Assembly (NCBI GenBank): GCA_964642725.1
Contig: CAZXQG010000001.1
Location: forward strand, 1 to 64,000
Length of the DNA: 64,000 nt
Origin: JAGVPT01 sp964642725
Lineage (GTDB): Bacteria > Bacteroidota > Ignavibacteria > UBA10030 > UBA8401
Reading direction: 5' to 3'
Shown here one piece after another: positions 1 to 8,959 of the stretch (positions are counted from its first letter, which is position 1; each line of letters begins with the position of its first letter). The notes beneath the pieces are model-generated. The model was not told where the DNA came from. It worked only from the letters and a program-made list of their open reading frames with translations, and ran no database searches. Made by a program: the position numbers and the translations under genes.

Positions 1-52
1 TACCGACGATAATAACACCCAAGATTATCAGAAGAAGCTGCTGCTGTCCCAT
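1..52 (-). CDS. Partial N-terminus of a small membrane protein, cut by the window edge
   Basis: An ATG at 52 (minus strand) opens a frame that runs off the window after 17 codons, beginning MGQQQLLLIILGVIIVG. A purine-rich SD site (GAAAGGAG, around 59-66) sits 7-8 bases upstream, which makes this start convincing. The visible part is a short polar head followed at once by a very hydrophobic stretch, as in a single N-terminal membrane anchor or a pilin-like protein. Similar N-termini occur in uncharacterised proteins of Ignavibacteria; that is recollection, not a search. Function cannot be assigned from 17 residues. Confidence 0.6.
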   Translation of the reverse strand, partial: MGQQQLLLIILGVIIVG

Positions 53-82
53 AATTTTCTCCTTTCGAGAAGAGGTATTGTA

Positions 83-124
83 CTAAAAGATAGTTGAATT
101 AGATAGTGATGGCGTTTTTTTCAT
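83..124 (-). CDS. Possible 13-codon leader ORF upstream of the membrane protein
   Basis: On the minus strand an ATG at 124 follows a strong SD (AAGAGGAG, 127-134) and encodes MKKTPSLSNSTIF before a TAG at 83-85. The next ATG, with its own SD, begins 30 bases later at 52. The SD strength and position suggest a translated upstream ORF or leader peptide. It could also be chance, because the peptide shows no stalling motif or codon bias for one amino acid. Confidence 0.3.
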   Translation of the reverse strand: MKKTPSLSNSTIF

Positions 125-425
125 AACTCCTCTTGTTTCATTTACCATGCCAAATCAAAATCAGCCAAATATCGCTGTGTTTTAGGTATTTTCCGGTCCG
201 GGCAGAACTTTTTACCGATAAGAGGTCATTCTTACCATCCTGAAGCCCTTTAAAAAAATGATCAAGCGACTCATTTTTCTGCCGAATGGGTCTCGCCCAA
301 TGTTCCTTGGCACAAATCGTTGTGCAGCGTCAGAGATTGAAGAGATCCCCGACAGCAATTTATGATAGGCAAAATGAAACATGATGAAAAGTTGTATTTA
401 AGACAAATTATCTTAGATTTGCGCT
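125..425. other. Divergent intergenic region
   Basis: About 300 bases separate the minus-strand leader ORF from the plus-strand operon at 426. I see no RNA gene or repeat. A weak promoter-like pair, TTGTAT (391-396) and TAGATT (around 414), lies so close to the ATG at 426 that a transcript from it would be nearly leaderless. No SD precedes 426. Confidence 0.4.
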
Positions 426-1709
426 ATGTTGGAATCGACATTTTCAAAATTTTTCGGCGAGAAACATCGAACGTTGGTTGTTTGGTCGATAATTGCCGCT
501 TCGGCCGTTGTTCACACCCCCGCCCAATTCGTTATCCATAGGCTTCTTAATGCTCCACCTTCCGTTAGTCTGGCCGTGTTTCAGAGCACTCAATTCATCT
601 ATGCTGTAAATGCAGTACGGGGGTTCATCTTTCTTCTGTCGACAGGCATCCTGCTTTTTACCTTCATCCGTCCGGTTGCAGACTTTTTTTCTGCCCGCAA
701 AGTGGATCTTCCTCTACGGAAGATTTTCCAAAATTCCCTCGTCGTTTTTTTTATCAGCTGTATCTTGGTTGTGCCCGCCAAGCTCGGAATCATGGGAGCC
801 GGCTATGGACAGATGAGCATTGATCCGTTCAATTTTTGTGATACAACCAATCAAATCTATCAACGCCTGCTGATGCCGGCAATAGCGTATTTCCTGCAGT
901 TCAAAGGGCCTGAGATGTTTCACTTCTTCAGCCTTATCGTAACCTTCTGTTTGATATTTTTTACACTTTTGTTTTTTGAAGTCAACGACATCCGGACCAC
1001 GCTCTTAGAGAGAATGTCGATTGCCGGCACTTCATTTATTATTACTCAATTTCAATCGCCGGGATACACCGAACAATGCTCCCTGCTCATCGCTCTCGTT
1101 GTCCTGATTGTCCCTATGGGGACACTTCCAAAAATTGCAGCGGTCTCGCTGGCCCTTTTTGCTCATGAAGCGAGTATCCTGTTGTTTATTGTCATCGCCT
1201 TGCTTTATTTTTCAAAAGAAGAGAAAGTATGGGTCGGCGTGGTGATACTGGTGTACGTCTCATTCTGGATGATGAGTTATAGTTTTCACTTCGGAAAGAT
1301 AGTTGAAGTGCGAACCGTGAGCGGGCTTTCGGGTTTCGGCTGGCTGGCCGCACATCCCTTGAGAGAACTGGGCGGAATCGTGATGTCATATAAACTCCTG
1401 TGGATTGTTTTCGCCGTTGCACTCTTTCATCACTCCGTCGAGTTGAAAAGACTATTGTTGCTCATTCTGCCGGGAATCGCTGCCGTCGTATTTGCCGTTG
1501 ACTCTACCCGCTTGATGGCGTTCGCATTCATTGGAATCCTTCTTGCGGTGGTCTATGTAAAAAAACTTGCGCTGATTCCCGAAAGAAACCTTCAACTGAT
1601 ATTTCTCCTTAATCTCTGCCTGCCGTCTGTCTACATCGGATTGAATTCACGGTTGGTCTATTTTGACGGGCTGTACCAAATGCTCTACCGAGGATACTTT
1701 TTCCGATGA
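426..1709 (+). CDS. Polytopic integral membrane protein, unknown function (first gene of the TMTC operon)
   Basis: This 427-residue protein is almost entirely hydrophobic, with roughly ten predicted membrane segments and short charged loops. I recognise no family motif. The overall look (a YQRLLMPAIAYFL-type segment, then a conserved-looking AHEAS before another helix) is that of the uncharacterised polytopic proteins that often accompany GT-C glycosyltransferases. Its stop overlaps the start of the next gene by ATGA (1706-1709), so the two are translationally coupled. The start at 426 is the first ATG in frame and has no visible SD. A lipid-linked sugar transferase or flippase role would fit the neighbours but is inference only. 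Confidence 0.75.
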   Translation: MLESTFSKFFGEKHRTLVVWSIIAASAVVHTPAQFVIHRLLNAPPSVSLAVFQSTQFIYAVNAVRGFIFLLSTGILLFTFIRPVADFFSARKVDLPLRKIFQNSLVVFFISCILVVPAKLGIMGAGYGQMSIDPFNFCDTTNQIYQRLLMPAIAYFLQFKGPEMFHFFSLIVTFCLIFFTLLFFEVNDIRTTLLERMSIAGTSFIITQFQSPGYTEQCSLLIALVVLIVPMGTLPKIAAVSLALFAHEASILLFIVIALLYFSKEEKVWVGVVILVYVSFWMMSYSFHFGKIVEVRTVSGLSGFGWLAAHPLRELGGIVMSYKLLWIVFAVALFHHSVELKRLLLLILPGIAAVVFAVDSTRLMAFAFIGILLAVVYVKKLALIPERNLQLIFLLNLCLPSVYIGLNSRLVYFDGLYQMLYRGYFFR

Positions 1710-3667
1710 AAAAGCCAATGCCTGTTTTAACTCGAATAGGAATATTCCTGATCATTGCGATCTCATGCGTGGTTTTTCTTCCGTCCCTTGACTATCAGTT
1801 CACAAATTGGGACGACGATATCCATGTCACAAACAATCCTGCAATTCACCAGGCCACGTTTGAATCGCTCGCTCACCTCTTCCGTCCGACCGCCAAATAT
1901 ATGTACCACCCGTTAACGATGGCAACGTATGCCATCGATTGGAAAACGGGCGAGGATTCTGCGTGGACATTCCATGCCACAAACATTTTTTTGCACCTGA
2001 TAAACATTGTCTTAGTTTTCTTCCTGCTGCGAAAATTCCTGCCGTCCGATGTTGCGGTATTGTTTGGAACGGCCGTTTTTGCAGTCCACCCGATGCAGGT
2101 AGAATCTGTGGCATGGATTTCGGCGAGGAAGGAACTGTTATACGCCTTCTTTTATCTCCTTTCACTCATGCTGTACTTTGCAGAGAATGACAAGAAGAAA
2201 ACAAGGCGGTACATTATCTCGATATTCTTTTTCTTCTGTTCATTATTGTCGAAACCGACAGCGGTGACGCTGCCGATCGTTATAGTCTTGCTGGAATTCT
2301 GGCGTACGAAAAAGATTGATGCGAAGGCCGTATTCAAGGCACTTCCATTCATGGCCATATCGCTGGCATATGCATATCTCTTTATTAAAATTCAGAACGA
2401 AAGCGCGCTTCCGCCGTTGCAACACTATTCATTCCCGCAGCAAGCGCTGCTGATAGTATATCAAGTTGCGTTTTATGTCTGGAAGTCGGCGCTGCCTGTC
2501 AGATTATCGGCATGCTATGCATATCCTCAACTTCTGAATAACACTCTCCCGCCCGTATACTACGCCGCACCCGTAGCTCTTGTCGCACTCGCCGCGGCAT
2601 TGTGGATGGTCAACAGAAGATCAAAAAACTTATTTCCGGGGCTCATATTCTATATCGTCACCTTGTCGCCCGTACTGCAATTAGTGCCGTTTAACAATGC
2701 TTCCCTTGTTGCTGACCGCTACATTTATCTTCCGATTATCGGCATCGCTTTTTTTTTCTATCAAGTATCGGAGTATATCGAAACACGGCTTTCGAGATAC
2801 GCTCCTGAAATGAACGTGACAAAGAACATCCTATGCGGCCTCTTCATTCTCAGCCTCTTTGTCGTTGCTCAAAGCAGAATAGGTGTCTGGAAAGACAGCA
2901 TCACTCTTTTTAACGACGTGATCGAAAAGAACAATCACATCAACATCGCGTACGGGAACAGAGCGAATGCAGAGATTCAGAAAGGGGATTTTTCCGGCGC
3001 AGTAGATGATTGCAACAGACTCATCGAGATCAGCCCGGATAACGGCAAAGCATTCTACAACAGGGGAAACGCATACAGCGGTTTGAAACTTTACCGCGAG
3101 GCCGTATCAGATTTCACGCAATCCATCAAACTAGGATACACGCTCTCCAGCGTGTACTACAACAGAGGAACCGCTTACTACCATGCCGGCGTTATCGACA
3201 GTGCGCTGCTAGATTACCGCTCGTCGGAAATTCGCGATCTGAAATTCGCCGATGCACCGTTTAGTATCGGGTACGTGATGCTGCATGCGCGCAAGGACCC
3301 AGTCACTGCAATCAAGTATTTTGATACTGCATTGGCCATCGACCGCAATCATGCGGAGGCCTTGTTTCAAAAAGCGAGCGCCGAGGTTGAACTCCGCTTC
3401 TATGGCGGTGCGATGTCCGACCTCGCAGCGGCAATCGGTAATCAACCTGAGTTGAAGAATGACTCATTAGTCGCAAGAATCAACCGTTCGATCGATGGCG
3501 TGAATACGGCGATCGCGGCGATCAGCGACCAAATAGAAAAAAGCCCTCGTTCGGTGCCGTATCGTGCACAGCGCGGCAAATTGTTTTTGATGCTTGGCGA
3601 CTCAGCGAGGGCCGCTCTCGACATGAAAGCGGCAGCGCAGTATTCGGAAGGGGGGGGCCGGCGATGA
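1706..3667 (+). CDS. TMTC-like membrane protein: GT-C-type hydrophobic domain plus TPR repeats
   Basis: A 653-residue protein. An N-terminal membrane helix (about 10-28) is followed by a WDDD motif (Asp36-38), the position of catalytic acids in GT-C glycosyltransferases. Next come FHATNIFLHLIN and an HPMQVESVAWIS-type segment, both typical of the TMTC / DUF1736 family, then about nine further helices. From about residue 412 to the end there are at least four TPR-like units, for example AFYNRGNAYSGLKLYREAV. Animal TMTC proteins O-mannosylate secreted proteins; bacterial members are largely uncharacterised. The gene overlaps both neighbours by 4 bases, forming a tight operon. The likely role is protein O-glycosylation at the inner membrane, unproven. 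Confidence 0.8.
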   Translation: MKKPMPVLTRIGIFLIIAISCVVFLPSLDYQFTNWDDDIHVTNNPAIHQATFESLAHLFRPTAKYMYHPLTMATYAIDWKTGEDSAWTFHATNIFLHLINIVLVFFLLRKFLPSDVAVLFGTAVFAVHPMQVESVAWISARKELLYAFFYLLSLMLYFAENDKKKTRRYIISIFFFFCSLLSKPTAVTLPIVIVLLEFWRTKKIDAKAVFKALPFMAISLAYAYLFIKIQNESALPPLQHYSFPQQALLIVYQVAFYVWKSALPVRLSACYAYPQLLNNTLPPVYYAAPVALVALAAALWMVNRRSKNLFPGLIFYIVTLSPVLQLVPFNNASLVADRYIYLPIIGIAFFFYQVSEYIETRLSRYAPEMNVTKNILCGLFILSLFVVAQSRIGVWKDSITLFNDVIEKNNHINIAYGNRANAEIQKGDFSGAVDDCNRLIEISPDNGKAFYNRGNAYSGLKLYREAVSDFTQSIKLGYTLSSVYYNRGTAYYHAGVIDSALLDYRSSEIRDLKFADAPFSIGYVMLHARKDPVTAIKYFDTALAIDRNHAEALFQKASAEVELRFYGGAMSDLAAAIGNQPELKNDSLVARINRSIDGVNTAIAAISDQIEKSPRSVPYRAQRGKLFLMLGDSARAALDMKAAAQYSEGGGRR

Positions 3668-5568
3668 ACAAGAAAACGCTTTCTCTCGGAATCGCGTATT
3701 TCCTTGTGACGATATCTGTCGTCACCTACTATCCGACATTATTCAACCACGTCATCAGCTGGAACGATGGTGAACTCTTTGACGCTGCCTCGGCGGTGAT
3801 AAAAGGAAAGGCCGGACTTTTTTCGCAGAACACGTATCCACCGTTAGCTTTGGCAATCGTCGTCTTCCAGCGCAGCTTCAGCGAGTATGGCTATTTCTTG
3901 TTCCATGCCTTGAGCATGATCCTTCATGCTGCTAATGCTGTTTTGTTCTTTTTCATTATCCGTCGATTGTTTGATTCGGACCGTCTTGCCGTCATCGTCA
4001 GCATCCTGTTTGCAGTGCATCCAATCAATGTGGAAACGGTTGCATGGCTGAGTACGCAAAATATCCTTGTGTCAACCTTCTTCCTCCTGCTGTCCTGTCT
4101 ATGCTATCTTCGGTACAAGCAGGAAGGAAAATCGTATCACTGGGGACTCACCATTTTGTTTTCGGCGATTTTCTATTTAATTGCCACGCCGGCCCTGACC
4201 CTTGTGTTTGTTCTCATCGGTATAGATTTCTTGAGGGACTCAAAAATCAGCTATGCACTTATTAAGCAGAAAGGAATTATACTCCTCTTTTGGTGTGCTG
4301 CATTTCTTGCAGAGGCCATGCATAAGGGCGGATTGAAGTACCTTTCGCAATTGTATTACGACAGTATCCTGATGGTCAGGCTTGGCATCGTCGAGGACAT
4401 GCTGCGGATAGTGTACCCGTTCAGCTACAAACTTGTGTTTTCTTCGGATGAGATCGCCGCAAAATCACTGGTCTATGGCGAATCAGTCTACCCGTTGATC
4501 TTCCTTGTTTTGGCTGCTTTTGTTTTCTGGAATAGGAAACGGTACCCGGTGGTTTTTTATGGTTTTGCGTTCCTTACAATATTGAGCCTCCCGGTATTCA
4601 CCGGGCGAACGGATGGCAATTGGGCATTGTCCGATCATGCCTTTTATCTGTCGTCAATCGGATTGCTTTTGATCATCGGTGCTCTTATCCATGCCGGATT
4701 GTCAAGGCTCGACAAGCATCGGGGAGCTCTTTGGGGGGCCTGCGTGGTATGCGGTTGCGTGGTTGCTGCTCTTGCGTACAGCAGCCGATCAACGACTGAA
4801 TACTGGAAAGACAACACTTCGTTTTGGAACGAAGCACATAATGAAAATCCCGGGAACACATTTATTCTTACGAAACGAGGGATGTTCTTCTACTCCAAAT
4901 TTGAAATACAAAATTCGCTGAGAGATCTGAACAAAGTGGTTGAGCTCGCCTCAGGGGACGAACAATCGTATCTTAATCGCGGGCTCGTTCATCTCGATGC
5001 GCTCGATATCGATAGTGCTATCAGTGATTTTAGGAAAGCGACTCAGCTTCGCCCTACAGACCCCTCCGCGTACTTTGACCTCGGAATTGCGTTTAACAAA
5101 TACGGCAAATATGACAGCGGCATAACTGCATTTTCAAGATCATTGGAATTGAATCCAAGATTCTTCCAGGCATTCAACAGCCGCGCAAACGCATTCGGCA
5201 AGACCGGAAACTATGTCTTAGCATTTGCTGACTACTATCGGGCGCTGGAGTTGAACCCGGAGTATGCTGATGCCTATGGGAACCGGGCATTTACGTTTCT
5301 GCAATCGGGAAATTTCCAGGGGGCATTGCTGGATTTTGGAAAGCAAATCGAACTCGCTCCAACCAGGTTCGATGCAAAAATACACTGCGGTTTTACGGAG
5401 CTTTTGACCGGAGACACCGTGTCCGCAGCATCGTATTTTTCCTCCGCACTCAAAACCGATTCTGCAAACGGGGCGATGTATCTTCTTGGCGTCTCGAAAG
5501 TCTTCCTGAGGTCTGACAGGGAAATAAAAGCCGGCGAACGTCTCTTTCACCAGCTGGGTTTAGAGTAG
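3664..5568 (+). CDS. Second TMTC-like membrane protein with TPR repeats
   Basis: A 634-residue paralogue-like partner of the preceding gene with the same plan. There is an N-terminal helix, a short acidic motif (WNDGE, Asp35/Glu37), an FHALSMILHAANA segment, an HPINVETVAWLS-type segment, about ten helices, then TPR units from roughly residue 400 to 620 (for example AYFDLGIAFNKYGKYDSGI). The acidic motif differs from the WDDD of the first copy, so substrate or activity may differ, or one copy may have an accessory role. It starts inside the stop of the previous gene (ATGA, 3664-3667). No clear intrinsic terminator follows; the next gene is convergent at 5691. Confidence 0.78.
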   Translation: MNKKTLSLGIAYFLVTISVVTYYPTLFNHVISWNDGELFDAASAVIKGKAGLFSQNTYPPLALAIVVFQRSFSEYGYFLFHALSMILHAANAVLFFFIIRRLFDSDRLAVIVSILFAVHPINVETVAWLSTQNILVSTFFLLLSCLCYLRYKQEGKSYHWGLTILFSAIFYLIATPALTLVFVLIGIDFLRDSKISYALIKQKGIILLFWCAAFLAEAMHKGGLKYLSQLYYDSILMVRLGIVEDMLRIVYPFSYKLVFSSDEIAAKSLVYGESVYPLIFLVLAAFVFWNRKRYPVVFYGFAFLTILSLPVFTGRTDGNWALSDHAFYLSSIGLLLIIGALIHAGLSRLDKHRGALWGACVVCGCVVAALAYSSRSTTEYWKDNTSFWNEAHNENPGNTFILTKRGMFFYSKFEIQNSLRDLNKVVELASGDEQSYLNRGLVHLDALDIDSAISDFRKATQLRPTDPSAYFDLGIAFNKYGKYDSGITAFSRSLELNPRFFQAFNSRANAFGKTGNYVLAFADYYRALELNPEYADAYGNRAFTFLQSGNFQGALLDFGKQIELAPTRFDAKIHCGFTELLTGDTVSAASYFSSALKTDSANGAMYLLGVSKVFLRSDREIKAGERLFHQLGLE

Positions 5569-5690
5569 GGACAAACCAAGGAGCTTGCCTTCTCTCCCTG
5601 GTTAGTGGATGGGTCAGGGTGGGGTCAATATTAGAAGCGGCACTGTATCCCGCAAGAGCCAGCGCGCCCAAAATAGAATGTTTCAGTTCC

Positions 5691-7904
5691 TCACTTCATC
5701 AAAACCATCTTCTGAACGGCGTAATAACTCCCTGCCCGAAGTGCGTAAAAATACACTCCGCTTGCGATTGATGTTGCGTTCCATGAGGCGGAGTAAACGC
5801 CTTCGCTCTGTTGTTCATCGACAAGAGTCGCAACCTTTTTTCCAAGGACATCAAAAACCGTTAGAGACACATCCCCCTTGAAGTGTTGCGGAATGGTGTA
5901 CCGTATTTGCGTCGCCGGGTTAAATGGATTCGGATAATTCTGCTCGAGAGAAAAACTTGACGGCAGAACATCCGAGACCTTCTTCACCGAAAGGACGATT
6001 CCCATCGCGCCGGTGGCATCCAGTTTTCCATAACCCCATTGAGTGTTGATCGAAGGTGTTGTGAACCCATCTCGCCTCGCGGAAGACAGCATTGCGTTTT
6101 TTAATTGATCCGACGTCGATAACGGTTTAGCCTGCAGCAAAAGAGCGGCGACACCTGCAACATGCGGAGTTGCCATGCTTGTCCCCTCCATAACAATGTG
6201 CTTGCCGTCGGGTACAATTAATGTGGAATCCGGGGATGAATCCTTAGACAATGCAGAGACAATTAGCTCTCCCGGCGCGCACAAATCCGGCTTTTGCCTT
6301 CCGTCCCTGGTGGGCCCCATACTGCTGAAAGTGGAATAGTTGTCTATTCTGTTCGGAACGGCCCAAGAAGAACCGTCTATGGCCGCCCATTCAAATTTTG
6401 TTTCGTACGAGCCGACGGTAATGGCTTTCTTCGACGTTCCGGGCATACCCACGAGCTTTCGAAATGAATATCCCGAGATGAATTCAGGAGACGAGCCATC
6501 AGATCCCGACATACTGGCATCGCTTAGCCAGATGTCGAATCCGCCACCATGTGTTACAATGGCCCCCCCGACCGTAATTTTCCATGTTCCGGCACGCGGC
6601 GGTTTTGACGCAGTATTGTCGAAAATGTCGATCAAACATTCATTCGCGTTATTCAATGAACTTGCCCCGTCCGGTGCGTTCGAAATCTGCACGGCACCGT
6701 CTCCCGCTCCGGTTTCAAGACCGACCATAGGTGCACCGGAAAAAGCTGTCACGACAGATTTGTTCGGGCTTGTCACCGTAACAGTAAGCTGATCTCCGGC
6801 CGCATACCACATGTCAAAGGAGACAATGTCGTTCATATTGCCGCTCGCCGGAGTGTATGCCGGGATTGTGAATTGCAAGGTAACGGAGCCCGTCTGCGAA
6901 ACGGTGCTATCCACATGGATTGGGTTGGAGCCATCATTCCCGGCTGCGACAACAATAGCTCTCCCCGGTTTTGCAAGCTCTTCATCGATGTCGACCTCGT
7001 CGGAGGCCGTTCCATCATGCGCGCCGTCTTGCGAGCCGAGGCTTAAGTTGATAACGAATGGCTCTCCTGCTGCCTCGGCTTTTTGTCTGATGTATGTGAT
7101 GCCGTCGATGATGTCGGTATCAAAAAACGTTGTCTTTACAACAATGATGTCTGCCTCGGGTGCAACTCCCTTATACCCGCCTACAGATGACGAGCCGTTG
7201 CCGGCTGCGATTCCTGCGACGTGAGTACCATGACCTTCGGCGTCGATTTCCTTGACAATATTCGGCGGCGTGCTCCCCAATTCACTATTGATTTGTGCCC
7301 GAGTATACTCCGTTCCTATGGAGAAACCTGATGGTGGAACGCCAGAGGCCAATTGGTCCCATATCCACAAAATTCTCGACTTCGTTTGGTCGGTGGTTGA
7401 GCGAAAATCGAGATGGCTCCAGTCGATTCCCGTATCGACAAATCCCAAGATCACATTCTTGCCGGTGTATGAAGTGCCGTTAAACGAACCGTCGTGAAGC
7501 TTATCAGCATGTATTTCAGGGACGCTTTTGTCAAGCAGCGGCCTATATTTTTTTGCGAGCGCGATGTGGCGCACGCTGCTCATCATCGAAAGCTGGGCTA
7601 TTTGATCCAGCGTCGCCGCCGCCGTGAAAAACTCCCGCGCGACCGTGTTCGGCTGAACGCCTGCCTGGAACGCATCCTGTATGCTGCTGGAGTACACGAT
7701 CACCCGGTATTTCCCATTGTTGGAACCGGTCATCGCTTTCATCGCGCGGAATTTTCCCAACACGGCCTTTTCACCGTCCGAGGATTGCAGCATCTGCAAG
7801 CGGCTATCCAGCTTGCCGAGCGTGACCGCTCGAGGGATGCTTTGCGGTGAACAGATTGAGAGACAGCATATTACCATCGCTGCAACAGGCGTCAAACGGT
7901 TCAT
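5691..7904 (-). CDS. S8 family subtilisin-like serine peptidase with T9SS sorting domain
   Basis: A secreted endopeptidase of 737 residues. The catalytic triad is visible: Asp157 in FVDTGIDW, His225 in GHGTHVAG and Ser576 in GTSMATPHVAG. An N-terminal signal peptide is followed by a propeptide-like region (about 50-125) ending near ALAKKYRPLLD. A long insert lies between the His and Ser motifs. The C-terminus (about the last 90 residues) is a type-A T9SS sorting domain with NYPNPFNPATQIRY and a GVYFYAL segment, so export through the outer membrane by T9SS is expected. I chose the ATG at 7904 because GAGG lies 6 bases before it; GTG 7916 is also in frame. The preceding gene, 15 bases upstream, encodes a lipoprotein resembling the propeptide. 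Confidence 0.93.
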   Translation of the reverse strand: MNRLTPVAAMVICCLSICSPQSIPRAVTLGKLDSRLQMLQSSDGEKAVLGKFRAMKAMTGSNNGKYRVIVYSSSIQDAFQAGVQPNTVAREFFTAAATLDQIAQLSMMSSVRHIALAKKYRPLLDKSVPEIHADKLHDGSFNGTSYTGKNVILGFVDTGIDWSHLDFRSTTDQTKSRILWIWDQLASGVPPSGFSIGTEYTRAQINSELGSTPPNIVKEIDAEGHGTHVAGIAAGNGSSSVGGYKGVAPEADIIVVKTTFFDTDIIDGITYIRQKAEAAGEPFVINLSLGSQDGAHDGTASDEVDIDEELAKPGRAIVVAAGNDGSNPIHVDSTVSQTGSVTLQFTIPAYTPASGNMNDIVSFDMWYAAGDQLTVTVTSPNKSVVTAFSGAPMVGLETGAGDGAVQISNAPDGASSLNNANECLIDIFDNTASKPPRAGTWKITVGGAIVTHGGGFDIWLSDASMSGSDGSSPEFISGYSFRKLVGMPGTSKKAITVGSYETKFEWAAIDGSSWAVPNRIDNYSTFSSMGPTRDGRQKPDLCAPGELIVSALSKDSSPDSTLIVPDGKHIVMEGTSMATPHVAGVAALLLQAKPLSTSDQLKNAMLSSARRDGFTTPSINTQWGYGKLDATGAMGIVLSVKKVSDVLPSSFSLEQNYPNPFNPATQIRYTIPQHFKGDVSLTVFDVLGKKVATLVDEQQSEGVYSASWNATSIASGVYFYALRAGSYYAVQKMVLMK

Positions 7905-7919
7905 AAACATCCTCACAAT

Positions 7920-8258
7920 CTAATTTTGTTCTAATTGATGATATTGCTTTGGAAGGTCGATAAACAGAACTTGATGGAGAACGCACAGCCTTCGAACTTC
8001 AGCCGCCGTCAGAAAACCTGTCGCTATTGCATTGTTTGCAATGGCGACCGTCGGCACAACGTCCCTGATTCCCGTCGAATCGCTGAGTCTGATCACGACC
8101 CGGTATTTTTTCTCTGCGGCATCGGCAATAGAAAGTTCATTGAGCAGCCGCACTGAAATCTTTTGACGGCAAACATCTGTAACGGTCGCATCTCGGCACG
8201 CTGCGGTTCCCAGAAGTAACAGGAGACATAGTTGCCTTGTTCGTGCCGAAATAACCAT
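7920..8258 (-). CDS. Small probable lipoprotein resembling the propeptide of the downstream subtilase
   Basis: A 112-residue protein from ATG 8258 (TTG 8264 is also possible). It starts with a hydrophobic segment ending in GTAAC, a plausible though imperfect lipobox, so outer- or inner-membrane anchoring by a lipidated Cys is likely. The rest reads KYRVVIRLSDS, then TGFLTAAEVRRL, then VLFIDLPKQYHQL. It aligns by eye with the propeptide region of the adjacent subtilase (KYRVIVYSSS, then REFFTAAATLDQIAQL, then VRHIALAKKYRPL). Propeptides of this kind (inhibitor family I9) fold and inhibit their protease. A stand-alone, membrane-tethered inhibitor or chaperone is a reasonable inference. The genes are 15 bases apart and surely co-transcribed. 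Confidence 0.65.
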   Translation of the reverse strand: MVISARTRQLCLLLLLGTAACRDATVTDVCRQKISVRLLNELSIADAAEKKYRVVIRLSDSTGIRDVVPTVAIANNAIATGFLTAAEVRRLCVLHQVLFIDLPKQYHQLEQN

Positions 8259-8347
8259 ACTCAAAGTATTTCACCGCAGAGGGGCACTGTCATTTGTTGA
8301 ACATCTCAAGCTCTGTGCCGACGTGATGCAACGTCACAATATTTATT

Positions 8348-8377
8348 GTTATAAACTGTGACTCGTCTCACGTGCAA
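8348..8377 (-). promoter_or_regulatory. Candidate promoter for the lipoprotein-subtilase pair
   Basis: On the minus strand TTGCAC (8377-8372) is separated by 18 bases from TATAAC (8353-8348). Transcription would start near 8341, leaving a leader of about 80 bases. The -10 is good, the -35 is weak. An imperfect inverted repeat (TCACA...TGTGA) overlaps the region. Confidence 0.4.
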
Positions 8378-8435
8378 GAGAAATGCAGAACAGCATGGAA
8401 CGGTTCTTGACCGCGGGTCGAAGGCTATGGAAAAC

Positions 8436-8774
8436 TCAGATGGCTTCTTCGCCTGATTCTTCCGTGCGGATGCGAATGGCTTCATCGATCGATGAAATGA
8501 AAATCTTCCCGTCTCCGACTTGCCCCGTCTTCGCCACTTTCATAATCGTCTCGACAACCTTATTGGCAAACTCGTTGGAAACAATAACTTCGATTTTAAT
8601 TTTCGGGAGAAAATCAATCTGGTATTCCGAGCCGCGATAGATTTCGGCGTGCCCCTTTTGCCTTCCATAGCCCTTCACTTCTGTCAAGGTCATTCCTCTC
8701 ACACCTATTTCGGACAGCGCTTCGCGCACGTCGTCGAGTTTGAACGGGCGAATGATTGCTTCAATTTTTTTCAT
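8436..8774 (-). CDS. glnB: P-II family nitrogen regulatory protein
   Basis: A 112-residue trimeric signalling protein of the GlnB/GlnK family, which reports 2-oxoglutarate and ATP/ADP status to nitrogen-metabolism targets. It starts MKKIEAIIRPFKLDDVREAL. The T-loop carries Tyr51 in YRGSEYQIDFLPK, the site uridylylated in proteobacteria, and the C-terminal VGDGKIFISSIDEAIRIRT matches the nucleotide-binding end of the family. I chose ATG 8774 over an upstream in-frame codon because family members start here and GAAGGA precedes it. It lies 185 bases downstream of secA on the same strand. No ammonium transporter or glutamine synthetase gene is nearby, so its partner is not revealed by context. 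Confidence 0.93.
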   Translation of the reverse strand: MKKIEAIIRPFKLDDVREALSEIGVRGMTLTEVKGYGRQKGHAEIYRGSEYQIDFLPKIKIEVIVSNEFANKVVETIMKVAKTGQVGDGKIFISSIDEAIRIRTEESGEEAI

Positions 8775-8959
8775 AATCCTTCGGGCAAGTAATTCATGGT
8801 TGGAGGTTGATGGTATTTGTTGAGAGTTCCGGTAATCTAAAAAGAACGTCTCGCGCGGAGATGCTGCCAAAATCATCTCTTTGGGAAAAGACGCAAAGTG
8901 GTTTTAGAACAGAATTTTCGCGGCTTGGCGAGGAATATCTTCTTACGTTTCTCATGGCA

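Noticed and set aside
8335..8362. TCACA-N18-TGTGA as a CRP-like operator
   Set aside because: The half-sites are short and imperfect relative to a CRP site, and the spacing is wrong; it may only reflect the AT-rich promoter region.
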